Part shown: positions 1 to 8,750 of the stretch, in pieces
Layout of the letters: each line of letters begins with the position of its first letter
Position numbering within the stretch: position 1 is the stretch's first letter
DNA from: an uncultured Planctomycetaceae bacterium
Lineage (GTDB): Bacteria > Planctomycetota > Planctomycetia > Pirellulales > Pirellulaceae
Direction of reading: 5' to 3'
NCBI GenBank assembly: GCA_937862885.1
Contig: CALMEE010000087.1
Span: 1-49,679 of the forward strand
Length of the DNA: 49,679 bases
Notes under the pieces: model-generated
Told to the model about the DNA's origin: nothing
The model's input: only the letters and a program-made list of their open reading frames with translations
Databases searched by the model: none
Program-made: the position numbers and the translations under genes

Positions 1-641
1 GCACCGGCGGGTGCACTAGTCACTGCCGTTAGTCGCCCCGGACCCGACCAAGTCCCTTCCATCTCGGCGTTAGTCTCGTCGGCTGGTATGTAAAAGACAA
101 CAACTTCCTGGGCCGGACCGTAGTTGCCTGCTCCCAAGTTCGGTTCGAAAGTGATCCGCACGCCTGTCCCCCGATTGAAGAGACTCCAGCGCTGCTGCAC
201 GGCAGGCTCGCCGCTGAGCCGCGCGCGAAGCTTTCCTCCCGCCACCACGTCAAAGGGTCCGAAACTCTGACCAGGATCGCAGGCCTCGCCCACCTCCTTT
301 TCCGCAAATGATCCGCTGCCGTAAAACAACGGACCAGGCTTCAATTGAGGCCGCGCGCGAATAACCGTCGCGTGCTGGGCCGAAACCACGCGCACCAACG
401 GACAATCGTCGTCATCGGCACCCGACACGATGCCTGCGGATGCTGGTTCCAAGGTCGCGTTGTCTACGCAACCGCAATCATCCGCATCGACATGGCAGAG
501 CGTCAAAAGAAACCAAGCTAGAATTGGTAAGAACCAGCCGGATTGCCCAATCATCATGCGAATTGCGGGCAAGTTGAGTTTTGTGCTGTTCAGGAAAAAT
601 CCATGCATGGGAATCTTCAACTGTAACTCGATCGTGTTCAT
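1..641 (-). CDS. Secreted protein of unknown function, partial (C-terminus beyond the window)
   Basis: Reading the minus strand from the ATG at 641-639 gives a stop-free frame of 213 codons that is still open at base 1, so the gene is cut by the window edge. The start has a GAGG element eight bases upstream. An in-frame ATG pair at 557-552 is a possible later start, since it sits just before the hydrophobic stretch WFLPILAWFLLTLC and a likely cleavage site near HVDA. That looks like a signal peptide, so the product is probably exported. The mature part begins with a Cys/Asp-rich stretch (DDCGC, then DDDDC) and continues as a beta-rich sequence. No family is recognised. It is divergent from the PEP-CTERM gene at 1432. 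Confidence 0.6.
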   Translation of the reverse strand, partial: MNTIELQLKIPMHGFFLNSTKLNLPAIRMMIGQSGWFLPILAWFLLTLCHVDADDCGCVDNATLEPASAGIVSGADDDDCPLVRVVSAQHATVIRARPQLKPGPLFYGSGSFAEKEVGEACDPGQSFGPFDVVAGGKLRARLSGEPAVQQRWSLFNRGTGVRITFEPNLGAGNYGPAQEVVVFYIPADETNAEMEGTWSGPGRLTAVTSAPAG

Positions 642-1431
642 GTTCAGTCCTCAAGATGCCTTTTCGTCCGCTGTTTAGAAACTCGTGACATTAACTTGTT
701 CCCCAAGTCGCGACTCTTGGGATCTTCCGCCGTAATCCCTGGGACGATTTTGAATCAAATTCCGTACCGCGATCGCTATCCATGCGTTCGCGCATCTAGG
801 AAAATCCAAGTTTCCTCGAAAAAATCGAGCCGGTATGGTTTTTGACTTGAAATGCTCGTGTCAGATTCGCACATCAGACTGTGCCAAAAGAGGAAAATTA
901 AGGCGAATAGACTGCAACATCTCGTCCTCTGACAAGGGACCAAGGTTCTTCATTTGCTCAAAAGAATCCTGAACAAACCATGGTTGGATTGATGTCATGG
1001 AATCGAGTTTTGGCCTATCCCGATTTTAGAGTTCGAAAGGTATTGATGTAGAGCCTGCCCCGGGAGTAATTCAAGCGATTTTTTCGGCTTTTTCCGCAAA
1101 TTTCCACGCGTTTGGCCAGAAATTTCACAAAGATCTGCTTGACTAGTTTGACCCAAACTTGAACTTTTGGACCGAAAAAATATCGCAATCCGCAAAATCT
1201 GAAGAGGAAAATAAAAATTCACACTGAAATCGGTGAAGAATTCAGTATATCCGCCACTAGGCACTTAAATGATAAGCTAGGTCAAATTTTCTTTTGAGAA
1301 GAATTCTACAAATTTTTCCAGATGGGTGCTTGCGAGCGTTATTTTGTGTAATTAATCTAGAACCTTAGTTCGACCTGTAGTCGGATTTCGTTGTGTTCGA
1401 TTTTGTTCCATTTCCCTTTTGGAGAACTGTC
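642..1431. other. Divergent intergenic region without a convincing gene
   Basis: This 790-base spacer separates two outward-facing secreted-protein genes and should hold both promoters. It is AT-richer than its neighbours. A near-perfect palindrome lies at 702-721. The open frames inside it have no Shine-Dalgarno site and no recognisable protein character. I could not place promoter boxes with confidence. Confidence 0.5.
702..721. repeat. Short palindrome, possible operator
   Basis: The sequence CCCAAGTCGCGACTCTTGGG is a palindrome apart from one extra C in the right arm. It lies about 60 bases upstream of the start of the leftmost secreted-protein gene (minus strand), a position that fits an operator or a hairpin in the leader. 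No T-run follows, so it is not a classic terminator. Regulatory use is inferred from position only. Confidence 0.3.
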
Positions 1432-2034
1432 ATGAAACTAAAGAGTTTGACAACATTGATGCTATGTGCAGTACTCAGCACATGCGCAGCCACGGCAAAA
1501 GCCGATTATGTGGTTGCATTCAATAACCTGAATTTAAGCAATACGCCTAGTAATCCAGGTTATGTAATCGCCGTGGCGCCACCATTTCTAGTAGGAACCC
1601 TGACCTCGGTACAAGCGAACTTCATTATTGAAGCTGGTGGAACCGGTGGCGTTTGGGCCAGCGACTTCGGGCTTTTCGTTACTAATCAAAATTCGATCAA
1701 TCTTGCTGGTGATGGAGGCGTTGGAATTTTCCAAGCTGGCGGTTTCCAACAGTGGGGTGCCGCTGAACATCAAGTTTGGGGAACGGGCAACAGCGGTACT
1801 GGCGGAACACCCGTTATTGCGACATTGAACTTGGCTAATCCAGTTGTATTCAACGGCAACGGCGGAGACCCAAATGTGATGTTGGCCCACTTGTGGAACT
1901 CGACTTCGCAAGGAACTTGGTCCGGTACCATTACATTGGTTGGTTTGAGTCCAATTCCAGAGCCATCTTCTGCTTTAGCTCTTTCCTTGGCATGCATGGG
2001 ACTAGCATTTGTTCGTCGTCGTCGACACGTATAA
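1432..2034 (+). CDS. PEP-CTERM sorting domain-containing protein
   Basis: A 200-residue exported protein. The ATG at 1432 was chosen because GGAGA lies six bases upstream and the resulting N-terminus is a clean signal peptide (MKLKSLTTLMLCAVLSTC, cleavage probably after AKA near residue 23); the frame also extends 13 codons upstream. The body is rich in Gly, Asn, Thr and Val, as expected for a beta-structured surface protein. The C-terminus carries the full PEP-CTERM signal: PEP at residues 176-178, a hydrophobic helix, then RRRR. In known systems an exosortase removes this tail after secretion and the protein goes to the envelope or extracellular matrix. No exosortase gene is in the window. 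The mature domain is not recognised. A rho-independent terminator follows directly. Confidence 0.85.
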   Translation: MKLKSLTTLMLCAVLSTCAATAKADYVVAFNNLNLSNTPSNPGYVIAVAPPFLVGTLTSVQANFIIEAGGTGGVWASDFGLFVTNQNSINLAGDGGVGIFQAGGFQQWGAAEHQVWGTGNSGTGGTPVIATLNLANPVVFNGNGGDPNVMLAHLWNSTSQGTWSGTITLVGLSPIPEPSSALALSLACMGLAFVRRRRHV

Positions 2035-2080
2035 CAATGCACTTGCTTCTTGATAAGCATTAAAATAATCCGACTCAGAA

Positions 2081-2117
2081 GAGGCCCTTTTGCAATGCGA
2101 AGGGCCTTCTTTTTTTC
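2081..2117 (+). terminator. Rho-independent terminator of the PEP-CTERM gene
   Basis: An 8-bp perfect stem (AGGCCCTT at 2082-2089 with AAGGGCCT at 2100-2107), a 10-base loop and a run of seven T residues starting at 2110 lie 47 bases after the stop codon at 2034. This is the clearest terminator in the window. Confidence 0.85.
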
Positions 2118-2788
2118 TGTGAAGTCGGTTCCCTTTCTCCGGTTTGGCACTTCTTCATTTAGTGGAAGTCGCTAGCCTAAAAGCTCAATCTCACGATGGA
2201 TCGTTGAATTTCCATCCGGGAACTGGTGCCGCGAATTGAAAGTTCTTTGCCACGATCGCGAGTAATTTTCGCTGATTTTTCTACTCGATGCTGAGACTGA
2301 ATTTCGCAGGCCTGATCCTGCGAATAGTTCCGGTTGCAACTAGAGTAGCTCGAAGCAGAACGAGCCCCTAGACAAGGAGATTGTCCGGCTTAATGCACCT
2401 TGCTTGCCAAGGTGATTTTTCCGTTTCCAACTACACACGCTACATCGTCAATCTGGTGCTAATGCCGCCGTCTTGACCGGCAGGTACTTCCGTTTCGAGC
2501 TATTTTCGTCGCCGATTCCGCAAAACCAAAGCCGGACAATCTCCAAGCCAGGGGTATTCTCAAAGCTGTCTGTCATCTGAGACCGAACTTACAATTCGCA
2601 ACACTAGGAATTAGCCAGTTGATTTCCAATAGGAATCCATAGAAACGTTCACAGGCGACTTATTCCACGATTCAACGAAATACAATAAAAGCAAGCTCCA
2701 GCAAAACGTGAACCTCCGTGCTGAACCTTTTTGAATGGGTTGCGTGAAAAACTCTGCGGTCGGGTTGGTTTAACCAATGCGTTTCAAT
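2118..2788. other. Gene-free spacer holding an inverted-repeat element
   Basis: No open frame here looks coding. The main content is the inverted-repeat element at 2365-2554. The remainder up to the 3' end of the ABC permease gene shows nothing further that I can support. Confidence 0.5.
2365..2554. repeat. Inverted-repeat element (MITE-like or structured RNA)
   Basis: The arm at 2365-2391 and the arm at 2529-2554 are inverted copies of each other. The inner 16 bases (GGAGATTGTCCGGCTT) match exactly and a CCCCT block matches again outside them, with one gap. The 137 bases between the arms hold a smaller hairpin at 2396-2414 (CACCTT / AAGGTG) followed by ATTTTT. Such an arrangement fits a small non-autonomous mobile element or a folded transcript. 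No target-site duplication was evident by eye. Confidence 0.45.
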
Positions 2789-4591
2789 TTACCGACCGAG
2801 CGAACTGGCTACGTCCGTTCGGTAAGCGGTGACTGCGGGATATATGCCAACCAAGATCGCCAGCACGATCAGCGCCGGAATCAACAATAACTCAATCGAC
2901 AACTCCCACAATCTAACGGCATCTGGAAGTATTGTGGCTGTTTTGCCAAGAATCGTCTCTACGGTAGGACCAGGGGAGAATGTGAAGAAACCCAAACTCA
3001 CGCCGGTTGTCGATTCAATCCAGGGACTGACTAGAACATTCAGACCGTGGCCGGCAATCCAGCCCACAAAACCGCCAGTCAAGGCCAACAGAACGGACTC
3101 CATCAACATGATCGACATGACTTTCGTGCGTCCGGCCCCCAATGCACGCATCACAGCTAACTCATGGCGACGCTGAGCCATCGAGTTGTAAATGCCTACC
3201 AAGATACTGATCCCGGAAACAATACAGATCATCGCTGTAAGCAGCAGTAACAACCAACGGATGGGGCTTACAAAATTTTCGAACAACGCGGTAACTTCAT
3301 AAACAGGACTGATGGCCTGAGCTGCTTTTTGGGCGCGGTCAGGGCGAAAAAATGACCAATTCAAAGAGGATTCAAGCTGGCTATCACCAACCAGTGTTCG
3401 AATGGCTTGCCCCATGCCCAAGTCCATGAAGATATTGACGTCATCCAACGGATCATCATCTTCTGGCTCTTGATCTTGACCGGTATAACTTCGAACCAAG
3501 ATCGCGGTTACCTCGCGTTGTTCAATCGGCAGTCGCGTGCGAACTAGGTGGCGAGGTATATTCTCTTGAACCGACAACGAATTCGCTGGACCAAACACAA
3601 TTGGATGCACTCTAGGATCCAGCCCCGATGAAAAGAACACGGGCGTGTGCACTGGGTATTCTGCGACGTCACTTTCTTGGTGGTCAAGGCTGCCAAAAAT
3701 TGGCACTTCATCAATGGGCTTGGCATGATCTTCCATAAGAAACACCCCTTCTAGATTGGCAAAACAGACGCGGTCGTTTGCCGTTCCAGTGGGTTTCAAA
3801 ATGCCGACGATGGTGAATCCTTGTTCATGAATGTGGGCCCCTTCAGACTTTGGGTCACCATGAATCGGATAGACCAAGTCACCGATCTTCATTTTCGACT
3901 CACGCGCAACGGTGGAGCCAAGTACGCATTCGAAAAAGCCGTTGCTGGAGTTGAATTCTTCGAAAGCGCGGCCCTGAGCAAATTCAAATTTCGCTTGAGT
4001 GTCGACGTCCAAAACGATCTCGCTAAAAAACTCTGGCGTCGTTCCGACTACTCGAAACTTCTCGTCAAAATAATCGCCCAAAGCCAAGGGAACAGCAATA
4101 TCCGTGTATTGGTACATATTGCCATCTCGATGCAGCGTCATCTGCTGTTCTTCAGCCAACTCGACGCCTTCAGTTGCCATGTCGGCAATGACGAATAGAG
4201 GGCCAGCCAGCGGCATCATTTGACTCATTTGGTTTGCCGTCGTCTGCAATTGTTTCCGCGCGATGTGCGAGTTGTACGCGATTGAATTCTTCAATTCTTT
4301 CGCTCGGAATTCTTTGTCTCGAAACGCCAAATAGTACTCATAGGGTATATTTTCAACAGGTCGGCTCAAATAGAAGACCGTATTCAACATGAGCTGAGCG
4401 TTGCCCCCGCGCGCGCCGACAATCACGTCATACCCAAAACTGGTGTTGGCTTTGAAGGAACGCTCGACCACGCCATAGATCGTGAGCACTGCCACAACCA
4501 ACATCACACCCAGCGCCATCGATGCAATAGTTAGTAGAGAGCCAATATTGCGGTGCTGCAGACTCCGCAAGGCTATTTTGAATACGTTCAT
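2789..4591 (-). CDS. ABC transporter permease, MacB/FtsX type
   Basis: A 600-residue inner-membrane permease. An N-terminal helix (roughly residues 17-40) is followed by a large periplasmic MacB-like core domain and then three C-terminal helices of the FtsX fold (LLLLLTAMICIVSGISILV, a second around ALTGGFVGWIAGHGL, a third near the end). Order and size match the MacB/LolC/FtsX superfamily, whose members drive extrusion of substrates or lipoproteins by mechanotransmission rather than channel transport. I start at the ATG 4591; the frame also opens 18 codons upstream at TTG 4645. It lies directly downstream of its ATPase gene on the same strand, so the pair forms one exporter. No membrane-fusion partner is adjacent and the substrate is unknown. 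Confidence 0.88.
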   Translation of the reverse strand: MNVFKIALRSLQHRNIGSLLTIASMALGVMLVVAVLTIYGVVERSFKANTSFGYDVIVGARGGNAQLMLNTVFYLSRPVENIPYEYYLAFRDKEFRAKELKNSIAYNSHIARKQLQTTANQMSQMMPLAGPLFVIADMATEGVELAEEQQMTLHRDGNMYQYTDIAVPLALGDYFDEKFRVVGTTPEFFSEIVLDVDTQAKFEFAQGRAFEEFNSSNGFFECVLGSTVARESKMKIGDLVYPIHGDPKSEGAHIHEQGFTIVGILKPTGTANDRVCFANLEGVFLMEDHAKPIDEVPIFGSLDHQESDVAEYPVHTPVFFSSGLDPRVHPIVFGPANSLSVQENIPRHLVRTRLPIEQREVTAILVRSYTGQDQEPEDDDPLDDVNIFMDLGMGQAIRTLVGDSQLESSLNWSFFRPDRAQKAAQAISPVYEVTALFENFVSPIRWLLLLLTAMICIVSGISILVGIYNSMAQRRHELAVMRALGAGRTKVMSIMLMESVLLALTGGFVGWIAGHGLNVLVSPWIESTTGVSLGFFTFSPGPTVETILGKTATILPDAVRLWELSIELLLIPALIVLAILVGIYPAVTAYRTDVASSLGR

Positions 4592-4665
4592 AGAAACTCG
4601 CTGATCAATCCTGTTATTTATCCACGCTTCTAAATTCTGCCGCAATTTCTTCGTTGATTTTACCT

Positions 4666-5343
4666 TTAGGCGGTGGCTGCTTTCGCAATCGAGTTGATTT
4701 CCTCCAGCCGATCAACACGATCAAACTGGCGGGTAACCTCTGGTGAATGCGTTACCATGAGAATGGCCGATTCCTCTTCTTTCGCCGTGTTGCGGATCAA
4801 CTCCACAATTTGCTGCTGATTCTTCGGATCGACGTTAGCTGTCGGTTCATCAGCCAACAGCAAAACTGGACGATTGGCCAAGGCCCGTGCAACCGCAACA
4901 CGCTGCTGCTCTCCGACCGACATGGCACCGGGTTTATTGTGCAATCGGTGTTTGAGTCCAACTCGCTCCAATAAGGCTTGTGCGCGTTGCCGATCTTGTT
5001 TTCCCGATGCGAAAGCCATGCCCAACATCACGTTCTCCAATGCCGAAAACGCCGGAAGCAGGTTAAACGTCTGAAAAATGTAACCAATCTTGTTGGCCCG
5101 AATTTTATCTCGTGTCGATTCAGAATAACGGGTCACTTCAACCTGATCCAACATGACTCGACCCGAATTGGGTCGCACAATTCCAGCGATGATGTGTAGC
5201 AACGTCGTTTTTCCGCAGCCACTAGGCCCAACCAAGGCAACGTGCTCACCTTTCCCAATCTCATAATGCGGAATATCCAGAATCTGCACCAACTCGCCGT
5301 TAGGTTGCACGTAGTTCTTTATGACGTTTTCCAAAAAAAGCAT
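4666..5343 (-). CDS. ABC transporter ATP-binding protein, MacB/LolD family
   Basis: A 225-residue ATPase that powers the permease encoded just downstream. Walker A is GPSGCGKTT, the Q-loop lies in YIFQTFNLLPAFSALENV, Walker B is VLLLADEPTANVD, and the H-loop is VTHSPE. The signature motif reads MSVGEQQRVAVARA in place of the usual LSGGQ, a mild variation in this family. The NLLP-type Q-loop is typical of the LolD/MacB clade. The ATG at 5343 has GGAA upstream and places the first beta strand where the family has it; a GTG at 5415 would add 24 unneeded residues. There is a 74-base gap to the permease start, or 20 bases if that gene starts at its TTG. Confidence 0.9.
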   Translation of the reverse strand: MLFLENVIKNYVQPNGELVQILDIPHYEIGKGEHVALVGPSGCGKTTLLHIIAGIVRPNSGRVMLDQVEVTRYSESTRDKIRANKIGYIFQTFNLLPAFSALENVMLGMAFASGKQDRQRAQALLERVGLKHRLHNKPGAMSVGEQQRVAVARALANRPVLLLADEPTANVDPKNQQQIVELIRNTAKEEESAILMVTHSPEVTRQFDRVDRLEEINSIAKAATA

Positions 5344-5718
5344 AACAATTCCAAATGTAAAACAACAACGGCGATGCGTTAGTGCGCTAACCGGCCGTAC
5401 TTTCGAATGCGACACGGCGACTCAAGTCCTGAAAAGCATCCGAGTACAGCCAGCTTGGGAACTTATTTTTGTCACCGATTTTCCTGCGACGAGTTCGATT
5501 TTGCTAATGGAAGATTTCGGCCTAACGCATTTATCAAAATCTGTCGTACGCGTTACAGGATTTGCCGCGAATTGAGTTCCGATTGCAGCGGACGCGTGCG
5601 AGACCTTCACTCGGACTTTGATAGTTCTTATACGTTAATCGATTTGGCTGGGTTCGAATAGCGGCGGCGACACATTTGTACGCCCACTTTGACTGGCAAA
5701 AGTCATCGAGCGCATCAC
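5344..5718. other. Spacer upstream of the ABC exporter genes
   Basis: 375 bases between the DinB-like gene and the ABC ATPase gene, both on the minus strand. It probably carries the exporter promoter. Open frames here are short, mutually overlapping and lack a start signal. No hairpin or repeat stood out. Confidence 0.4.
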
Positions 5719-6324
5719 CTAGATGGGAGTCACTTCGCGAGGGCCGTCTGGCGTCCAATGGAAACGATAACGATCCCCCAGTTGTAATCTCGTTAACAAG
5801 ATAATCTGGTGAGTATGACCGACGAAATGTGCGCAAGTATGTTGCAAGGCTTGGTAAACGTTGACGCGAAATCCTTGCACAGATAACTCACGCGACCACA
5901 TGTCAGCCCTAATTCCACAAATAACCTCAGTTGCATCAGCAATCGTTTCAAGTAGTAAGCGGTGCAGATCTTGTTTACTAACCTGCGTCGACTCGGAAAA
6001 CTCTGCGTCGCGATTACGCTCATCGGGAACCCCACGCAAACTCGCGACCGCCCATTGGCGCAGATTCCCAGCTAAATGCAAACTCAGGTTGCCAATACTG
6101 TTCAAGTCCACATCCGGTCGCCACCAAATTTGAGCTTCATTGAGCTGGGAAAAGCAGTGATCGATTTTTGCCCATGATTGCTGGAGCAATTGCACGAATT
6201 CCTGCTGGCAGACCTGATGCAGAAAAACCTCTTGGTCAATGTCCGTTTTCTCTGGTAACGCCCACCCGGCAGGCTGTTCGTTCGCGTGCCCACTTCTGCC
6301 CCTCTGCTTTTCGGATTGATTCAT
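5719..6324 (-). CDS. DinB-like / DUF1572 family protein
   Basis: A 201-residue soluble protein with the layout of the DinB four-helix bundle superfamily. The pattern NLSLHLAGNLRQW holds one histidine (residue 83), and the C-terminal helix HTCAHFVGHTHQI holds several more (162, 166, 170, 172). In DinB-fold proteins such histidines bind a divalent metal. Family members are thiol-dependent transferases or stress proteins of uncertain function; the substrate here cannot be inferred. The first 30 residues are polar and probably disordered. The ATG at 6324 is the only plausible start, with a weak GCGAG element upstream. It is divergent from the DUF1080 gene. Confidence 0.75.
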   Translation of the reverse strand: MNQSEKQRGRSGHANEQPAGWALPEKTDIDQEVFLHQVCQQEFVQLLQQSWAKIDHCFSQLNEAQIWWRPDVDLNSIGNLSLHLAGNLRQWAVASLRGVPDERNRDAEFSESTQVSKQDLHRLLLETIADATEVICGIRADMWSRELSVQGFRVNVYQALQHTCAHFVGHTHQIILLTRLQLGDRYRFHWTPDGPREVTPI

Positions 6325-6657
6325 GCTTTGACTCGCGTTGGAAATGAGAGAATTTGTGTCGCAGACACCATAATCGACTGAATTAATTGTGCACGGTGTG
6401 GTTTTCGCATTCGAATATTTGACTTAAACTAACCAAATCCAATGCGCCAGTTCATCGCGTCGGGAATCACCTGCTCGTCGGCTGCTCATGAATTCATGGC
6501 GGCCAATCGATGTTTATCAATACGTGGGACCTTGGAACTTGTTTGCCATCAATTGACCGAGTCGAGGTCGCGAATTTGAAGCCACATTTTCTAATATCAG
6601 TTAAAACGATGCAAACGAGCGTTCGCTTTTTCTTTGAATTTCCTGGAGAAAATCAGC
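6325..6657. other. Divergent promoter region, no gene seen
   Basis: 333 bases between the DinB-like gene (minus) and the DUF1080 gene (plus). It must drive both. No palindrome or terminator was found and no promoter boxes could be assigned with confidence. Confidence 0.4.
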
Positions 6658-8037
6658 GTGAATTTTAGATTAAAATTATCGACAATATTCTGCCTTTGTT
6701 GCATGACAGGTATCGCTTTTTGTGCTGGTTTGTCCGCCCAAGTCGGCCTCAAGTCAGTTAAACAAGATGTGTTTGCGCCAGACGGCGGTGAATTCACGCC
6801 TCCTCAGGGTGCTGTGAAATTGTTTAACGAGAAAGACCTATCAGGCTGGTATGGGCGGCGCGACATCTCGCCCCGCCAATGGAGCGATGCGGATGCGGAA
6901 ACCTTGGCAAAATGGCGAGAAGAAGATCATGCAAACCTGCGCAAACATTGGCAGGTAATCGATGGTGAGATTGTCAACGATGGGCATGGAGTCTTTCTTG
7001 CCACCGAACAAGAGTATCGCGATTTTGAATTTTTCATCGATTACAAAACGGTACCGCTTGCCGACAGCGGTATTTACCTGAAAGCCGCCCCGCAAGTGCA
7101 AATCTGGGACTACACGGAAGCCGGCGGTAAATGGAGTATCGGTGCCGACAAAGGATCTGGTGGTTTGTGGAATAACAGCCCCGGAACGCCTGGCAAGGAT
7201 CCGTTGGTGCTTGCCGATAAACCATTTGGTGAATGGAACCGTCTGCGCATTCGACAAATCGGTCAGCGCACGAGTGTTTGGCTGAACGACCAATTAGTAG
7301 TTGATCACGCGTTGATGGAAAATTATTGGGATCGTGGTAACCCCTTACCGGTATCTGGACCGATCCTGCTGCAAACACATGGGGGCGAGATACGCTGGCG
7401 CAACATTTACGTTCGCGAGATTCCTACCGATGAGGCGGTCGCGATCTTGGCCAAGAAGTCGGTTGACGATTCATTCTACTCAGCTTTTAACGGTCAGGAT
7501 TTTTCGGGCTGGGCCGGCCCGATCGATAATTACGAAATCGTTGACGGCACAATTCAATGTAAGTCAGGTAAAGGTGGGACCGTTTATACTGAGGATGCGT
7601 TTTCAGATTTTGTCGTGTGCTTGCAATTCAAACTCCCGCCAGCCGGCAATAATGGTCTGGCCATTCGCTATCCCGGTGAAGGGGATACGGCCTACGTGGG
7701 CATGTGCGAATTGCAGGTGTTGAGTGATGACTACCCGGCAAAACTCGACCCGCGACAAGTACATGGTTCGGCTTACGGTATGGTTGGCGCCAAGACAGGG
7801 TATTTGTACCCAGTCGGTGATTGGAATTTTCAGCAAGTGACCGTGAAGGGCTCAACAATCAAAGTCGAGTTGAATGGCACGGTGATCTTGGATTGTGATC
7901 TCAGTAAAGTCCAGGACTTCATGGGAAATCACGAATACGCCGCTCATATGCGAACATCCGGCCATTTTGGCTTCGCGGGTCATAATGACCCGGTACAGTT
8001 TCGAGACATTTGGATCAAGCGCATCGAGGATCACTAG
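6658..8037 (+). CDS. DUF1080 protein (3-keto-disaccharide hydrolase family), two domains
   Basis: A 459-residue exported protein. The GTG at 6658 is preferred: GGAG lies nine bases upstream and the N-terminus then reads as a signal peptide (LSTIFCLCCMTGIAFCAG, cleavage near SAQ). Two DUF1080 domains follow, one around residues 30-245 (opening with KLFNEKDLSGWYG) and one around 270-457 (opening with AFNGQDFSGWAG). Both have the concanavalin-like jelly roll core with the typical GNNGLAIRYPGEG and SGHFGFAGH segments. DUF1080 proteins are abundant in planctomycetes; some hydrolyse 3-keto sugars, so a role in periplasmic glycan breakdown is likely. The next gene starts two bases after the stop, which suggests co-translation. 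Confidence 0.88.
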   Translation: MNFRLKLSTIFCLCCMTGIAFCAGLSAQVGLKSVKQDVFAPDGGEFTPPQGAVKLFNEKDLSGWYGRRDISPRQWSDADAETLAKWREEDHANLRKHWQVIDGEIVNDGHGVFLATEQEYRDFEFFIDYKTVPLADSGIYLKAAPQVQIWDYTEAGGKWSIGADKGSGGLWNNSPGTPGKDPLVLADKPFGEWNRLRIRQIGQRTSVWLNDQLVVDHALMENYWDRGNPLPVSGPILLQTHGGEIRWRNIYVREIPTDEAVAILAKKSVDDSFYSAFNGQDFSGWAGPIDNYEIVDGTIQCKSGKGGTVYTEDAFSDFVVCLQFKLPPAGNNGLAIRYPGEGDTAYVGMCELQVLSDDYPAKLDPRQVHGSAYGMVGAKTGYLYPVGDWNFQQVTVKGSTIKVELNGTVILDCDLSKVQDFMGNHEYAAHMRTSGHFGFAGHNDPVQFRDIWIKRIEDH

Positions 8038-8039
8038 GC

Positions 8040-8696
8040 GTGTTAAAACTCTTTTTGCGAGTCTTTCTGGCCTTTCTAGCCGTGATAGGCATTTTTTTGC
8101 TGATTGGCTCCCTGCTACCGCGAAACTATTCGGTGGAATCGTCTGTCATCATCGAAACTCCGATTGAATTGGCTTTTCCTCACATTAATGAACTGCGAAA
8201 TTGGGAGCATTGGTCCCCAATCAGCGTTTCGCGAATTGAGAACCTGACGGTTGACTTTAGCGGTGCGAATGCCGGCGTGGGAGCCATTCAAACTTGGACG
8301 GAGTCCCGCGGCACGGGAAAAATGTGGATCGAAAAATCGGAAGCGAATCAGCTGATTGAATACAAATGGCGATTTGTCAATTTTCCGGAACTTACCGGAC
8401 AGTTCATATTCGAGAGAGTTCCCAATCCGAATTACTCGATCGACGCAGCGAATGCCGCCGATAAGGTCGTAGAAGATCCAGCCAACTCGGGTCACTCCGC
8501 GGCGGATGCAGACAAGTTAACTGGCCAACCGCGTGAGTTTTGCAAGGTGACCTGGACGTCTACCGGTCGGTTGCCGTCAGGCCCTTTTTATGGGTACTTA
8601 GCCTTTGTCTTTGAAGGTGCCATGCGCAGCGAGTATTCGGCATGTTTAGAACGACTCAAAAACATCGTTCAAGATTCTCTGTCTGCATCTCGCTAG
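8040..8696 (+). CDS. SRPBCC (polyketide cyclase/START-like) protein with N-terminal membrane helix
   Basis: A 218-residue protein with one N-terminal transmembrane helix (FLRVFLAFLAVIGIFLLIG) followed by a lipid-binding START-like fold. The opening YSVESSVIIETPIELAF and the NWEHWSPI segment are characteristic of the SRPBCC group, and the closing KVTWTSTGRLPSGPFYG leads into the long last helix. I use the GTG at 8040, two bases after the preceding stop, with GAGG ten bases upstream; the frame is open further upstream only inside the DUF1080 gene. Members bind hydrophobic ligands in a deep cavity. The ligand is unknown. It is probably co-transcribed with the DUF1080 gene. Confidence 0.8.
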   Translation: MLKLFLRVFLAFLAVIGIFLLIGSLLPRNYSVESSVIIETPIELAFPHINELRNWEHWSPISVSRIENLTVDFSGANAGVGAIQTWTESRGTGKMWIEKSEANQLIEYKWRFVNFPELTGQFIFERVPNPNYSIDAANAADKVVEDPANSGHSAADADKLTGQPREFCKVTWTSTGRLPSGPFYGYLAFVFEGAMRSEYSACLERLKNIVQDSLSASR

Positions 8697-8750
8697 ACTG
8701 ATTCAATCCTGGTCGACAGATGTTTTTCCTCAATATCGGAGTTGATTTCT

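Noticed and set aside
995..1264. 89-codon minus-strand frame in the left spacer
   Set aside because: No ribosome-binding site and a composition that follows the AT-rich DNA rather than a protein.
5625..5680. GGTTCGAAT motif like a tRNA T-loop
   Set aside because: No matching acceptor, D-arm or anticodon stem surrounds it.
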